Below are positions 62,109 through 64,000 of a stretch of DNA of 64,000 nt, in pieces. Each line of letters opens with the position of its first letter. Position 1 is the first letter of the stretch. This DNA is from Variovorax sp. J2L1-78 (GTDB lineage Bacteria; Pseudomonadota; Gammaproteobacteria; Burkholderiales; Burkholderiaceae_C), in contig NZ_JASZYB010000001.1 of assembly GCF_030317205.1 (NCBI RefSeq), positions 1,984,001 to 2,048,000 of the forward strand. The letters run 5' to 3'. Below the pieces are notes generated by a model. It saw only the letters and a program-made list of their open reading frames with translations, searched no databases and was not told the origin of the DNA. The position numbers were made by a program, and so were the translations under genes.

Positions 62109-62122
62109 ACTAACCCGTCAGT
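62109..62122. promoter_or_regulatory. candidate TetR operator
   Basis: ACTAAC-CC-GTCAGT is an inverted repeat with one mismatch, directly after the -10 box and 11 nt before the TetR start, where binding would block initiation. Typical size and sequence style for TetR-family operators; autoregulation is inferred. Confidence 0.55.
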
Positions 62123-62133
62123 CATTAACGCCC

Positions 62134-62811
62134 ATGCCCCGCCTCTTCAACGACAAGCTCTGCCCGGTCCGCGCCAAGCGGGAACGCCGGAAGGAGGCAC
62201 GTCCCGGCGAACTGATCCAGGCCGCGCTCGAGCTGTTCGTCGAGAAAGGCTTCGCCGCGACGCGCTCCGAGGAGGTGGCTGCCCGGGCCGGCGTGTCCAA
62301 GGGCACCCTCTTCCTCTACTTCCAGAGCAAGGAAGACCTGCTGCGGGCCGTGATCACCGAGAACCTCGCCGGCCGCTTTCCGGAATGGAACGAGGAATTC
62401 GAGGCCTTCGAGGGCAGCACCGCCGACATGTTGCGCCACTGCACCAAGGTGTGGTGGGAACGCGTGGGCGCCACCCCGGTGTCCGGCCTGACCAAGCTGA
62501 TGCTCAGCGAAGGCAACAACTTCCCCGAACTGGCCAGCTTCTACCAGCGCGAGGTGGTTCGCCCCGGGAACGCACTGATACGACGCATCCTGCGGCGCGG
62601 CATCGACAGCGGCGAATTCCTGCCGGTCGACGTCGACCACGCCATCTATGCCGTGATCGCGCCGATGGTCTTCCTGTTTTTGGCACGCCACAGCGCGACC
62701 TGTGTCGACCACGACATCGCACTCGATCCGCTGCAATACGTCGCGACGCAGACCGAGATCGTCATCCGCGGCCTGTCCCTCCCACCGACGGCGTTGCCGC
62801 ACGCCACCTAA
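62134..62811 (+). CDS. TetR family transcriptional regulator
   Basis: 225 aa. The N-terminal HTH is complete: LIQAALELFVEKGFAATRSE, then EVAARAGVSKGTLFLYFQSKEDLL. The C-terminal ligand-binding domain resembles TetR_C types found with efflux systems (WWERVGATPVSGLTKLML). It is divergent from msrA. Downstream, on the same strand, are a PCMT-like gene, rhodanese and tolC, so it could control efflux through tolC, but a separate promoter may lie at its 3' end (TAAAAT at 62809). Confidence 0.92.
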   Translation: MPRLFNDKLCPVRAKRERRKEARPGELIQAALELFVEKGFAATRSEEVAARAGVSKGTLFLYFQSKEDLLRAVITENLAGRFPEWNEEFEAFEGSTADMLRHCTKVWWERVGATPVSGLTKLMLSEGNNFPELASFYQREVVRPGNALIRRILRRGIDSGEFLPVDVDHAIYAVIAPMVFLFLARHSATCVDHDIALDPLQYVATQTEIVIRGLSLPPTALPHAT

Positions 62812-62852
62812 AATCGTGGGTTTGCCCGAGCCCACCAGGAAAAGAGAAAGCC

Positions 62853-63530
62853 ATGAACACCCCCGCTTCGCAGGAGCGCCTGCGCTTCAACATGATCGAG
62901 CAGCAGATCCGCCCCTGGGACGTGCACGATCCGCAGGTGCTCGCGCTGCTGGCCGAGATCCATCGCGAAGACTACGTCCCAGCCGCGCACCGTGCCCTGG
63001 CCTTCTTCGACATGGAACTGCCGCTGGCCGACGGCACCGAGCCAGGCCAGACCATGCTGGCGCCGAAGATCGAAGCGCGCATGCTGAACGACCTGCACGT
63101 GCAGAAGCACGAGTCGGTGCTGGAGATCGGCACGGGTTCGGGCTTCATGGCCGCCCTGCTGGCCCACCGCGCGGCCAAGGTGCTGACGCTGGAGATCGAC
63201 GCCACGCTGGCCGCACGTGCCACCGAGACGCTACGCCGCAACGGCGTGAACAACGTCGAGGTGCGCCATGCCGATGGCGCCAAGCCGCTGCCGAGCGGCC
63301 CGACCTTCGACGTGATCGTGCTCAGCGGCTCGGTGGCCCGCGTGCCGCAGAACCTGATGGGCTCGCTGAACATCGGCGGCCGGCTGGTCGCCATCGTCGG
63401 CGGCGAGCCGATGATGCGCGCCCACTTCGTGACCCGCGTGAGCGAAGGCAAGTGGGAAACCACGCAGCCCTGGGACACCATCGCGCCGCGCCTCTTGAAC
63501 TTCCCCGAACCTTCGCCGTTCCGCTTCTGA
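62853..63530 (+). CDS. protein-L-isoaspartate O-methyltransferase family protein
   Basis: 225 aa. The SAM-binding motif is VLEIGTGSGFMAALLA (about residues 89-104), preceded by the PCMT-type region (MIEQQIRPWDVHD, EDYVPAAHRALAFFD, TMLAPKIEARML). Classical enzymes repair isoaspartyl residues; this subgroup, found next to rhodanese and tolC in Burkholderiales, is not proven to. AGGAAAAGAGAAAG precedes the ATG. Its stop overlaps the rhodanese start by one base (TGATG). Confidence 0.9.
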   Translation: MNTPASQERLRFNMIEQQIRPWDVHDPQVLALLAEIHREDYVPAAHRALAFFDMELPLADGTEPGQTMLAPKIEARMLNDLHVQKHESVLEIGTGSGFMAALLAHRAAKVLTLEIDATLAARATETLRRNGVNNVEVRHADGAKPLPSGPTFDVIVLSGSVARVPQNLMGSLNIGGRLVAIVGGEPMMRAHFVTRVSEGKWETTQPWDTIAPRLLNFPEPSPFRF

Positions 63531-63868
63531 TGGTCGACCAGGTCCGCCCCACCGATCTGGACGCCTGGTTCGCCCAGGACAGCGCCGCCGCACCCGTGCT
63601 GCTCGACGTGCGCGAGCCCTGGGAACTGCAGACGGCCAGCGTCGCGCCGCAGGGCTTCACGCTGGTCGCCATCCCGATGAACGAGATTCCCGGCCGCCTG
63701 GCCGAACTCGACCCGGCTGCGCGCATCGCCTGCCTGTGCCACCACGGCGCGCGCAGCCAGCGCGTCGCGGCCTTCCTGAGCCAGAACGGCTTCGGCGAGG
63801 TGGCGAACGTGGCCGGCGGCATCGACGCCTGGTCCGCCAGCCGCGACGCCGGCGTGCCACGCTACTGA
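63530..63868 (+). CDS. single-domain rhodanese
   Basis: 112 aa. VLLDVREPWELQTASV and the active-site loop CHHGARSQRV, with Cys70 able to carry a persulfide; GIDAWSASRD closes the domain. A cytosolic sulfurtransferase of unknown acceptor. It is coupled by TGATG to the methyltransferase, and tolC starts 19 bp downstream. Confidence 0.93.
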   Translation: MVDQVRPTDLDAWFAQDSAAAPVLLDVREPWELQTASVAPQGFTLVAIPMNEIPGRLAELDPAARIACLCHHGARSQRVAAFLSQNGFGEVANVAGGIDAWSASRDAGVPRY

Positions 63869-63887
63869 GCTTCTCCCCAAGGACCGC

Positions 63888-64000
63888 ATGCCCCTGCCCC
63901 GGCTTCTCCCTTTTTCAGCCGCGGGGGCAGCCGCACTCGCAGCCGCATGCCTGACGAGCGCCCACGCCCAGAGCCTGCTCACGCTCTACGAATCGGCGCG
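63888..64000 (+). CDS. tolC: TolC-family outer-membrane channel (5' part only)
   Basis: Only 37 codons are in the window: a signal peptide (FSAAGAAALAAACLTSAHA) and the mature start QSLLTLYESAR, which matches TolC proteins (QSLxxLYxxAR). Such trimeric tunnels serve efflux pumps and type I secretion. Placement after rhodanese is common in Burkholderiales. The rest lies beyond the right edge. Confidence 0.8.
   Translation, partial: MPLPRLLPFSAAGAAALAAACLTSAHAQSLLTLYESA

Overview
The window looks like a chromosomal segment of a high-GC betaproteobacterium of the order Burkholderiales, most likely family Comamonadaceae (Variovorax-like). The signs are a strongly GC-biased third codon position, the gene order folC-dedD-cvpA-purF-metZ, an argG of the longer bacterial type, a metZ route to methionine, and the style of the housekeeping proteins. 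The genus is inference. I see no insertion sequence, phage, integrase or CRISPR array. Almost everything is densely packed core genome, with one accessory-looking surface-protein block on the left.

Left block (1-23,245). An RND drug-efflux operon (mdtA and the start of mdtB) runs off the left edge. Next to it is a decayed H-NS-family gene with two tandem C-terminal DNA-binding motifs. A very large surface protein (about 2,670 aa, DUF11-like repeats then SdrD/Cna-B-like repeats) overlaps by 4 bp a 1,425-aa protein made of an OmpA-like domain plus a long outer-membrane beta-barrel. Upstream lie an OmpR-type response regulator and a divergent 7TMR-DISM sensor kinase, then a TonB-dependent receptor. 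A bidirectional terminator ends both this receptor gene and a leftward tRNA operon (Ala-Glu-Asp).

Core block (23,218-40,584). On the minus strand, folC, a SPOR-domain gene, cvpA, purF, metZ and gltX lie head to tail, with metZ and gltX overlapping by 4 bp, followed by the tRNA operon with its own promoter. Rightward genes are an ArsC-like protein, a YcfJ-like secreted protein, ppnP and argG. Then come a coupled minus-strand set (murB, a glycine-rich membrane protein, DUF4166, a DCC-family protein), yajQ with a periplasmic aspartic protease, and a minus-strand set ridA-plsY-ybaK-aldo/keto reductase. A lone alpha/beta hydrolase follows.

Signalling and right block (40,675-64,000). A tightly coupled operon encodes a CHASE3-GAF hybrid kinase with three receiver domains, CheR, a receiver-less CheB and a second receiver-kinase. 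No chemoreceptor or CheA/CheW is present here. Then come prfB with its programmed +1 frameshift, pepN, fbp and tRNA-Thr. An Lrp/AsnC regulator is divergent from dadA with a clear palindrome between them. A large membrane GGDEF-EAL protein, an AEC transporter, a ZnuD-like TonB receptor with a small His-containing neighbour and msrA, and a TetR regulator with a visible promoter and operator follow. The window ends with a PCMT-like methyltransferase, a rhodanese and the start of a TolC-family outer-membrane channel gene.
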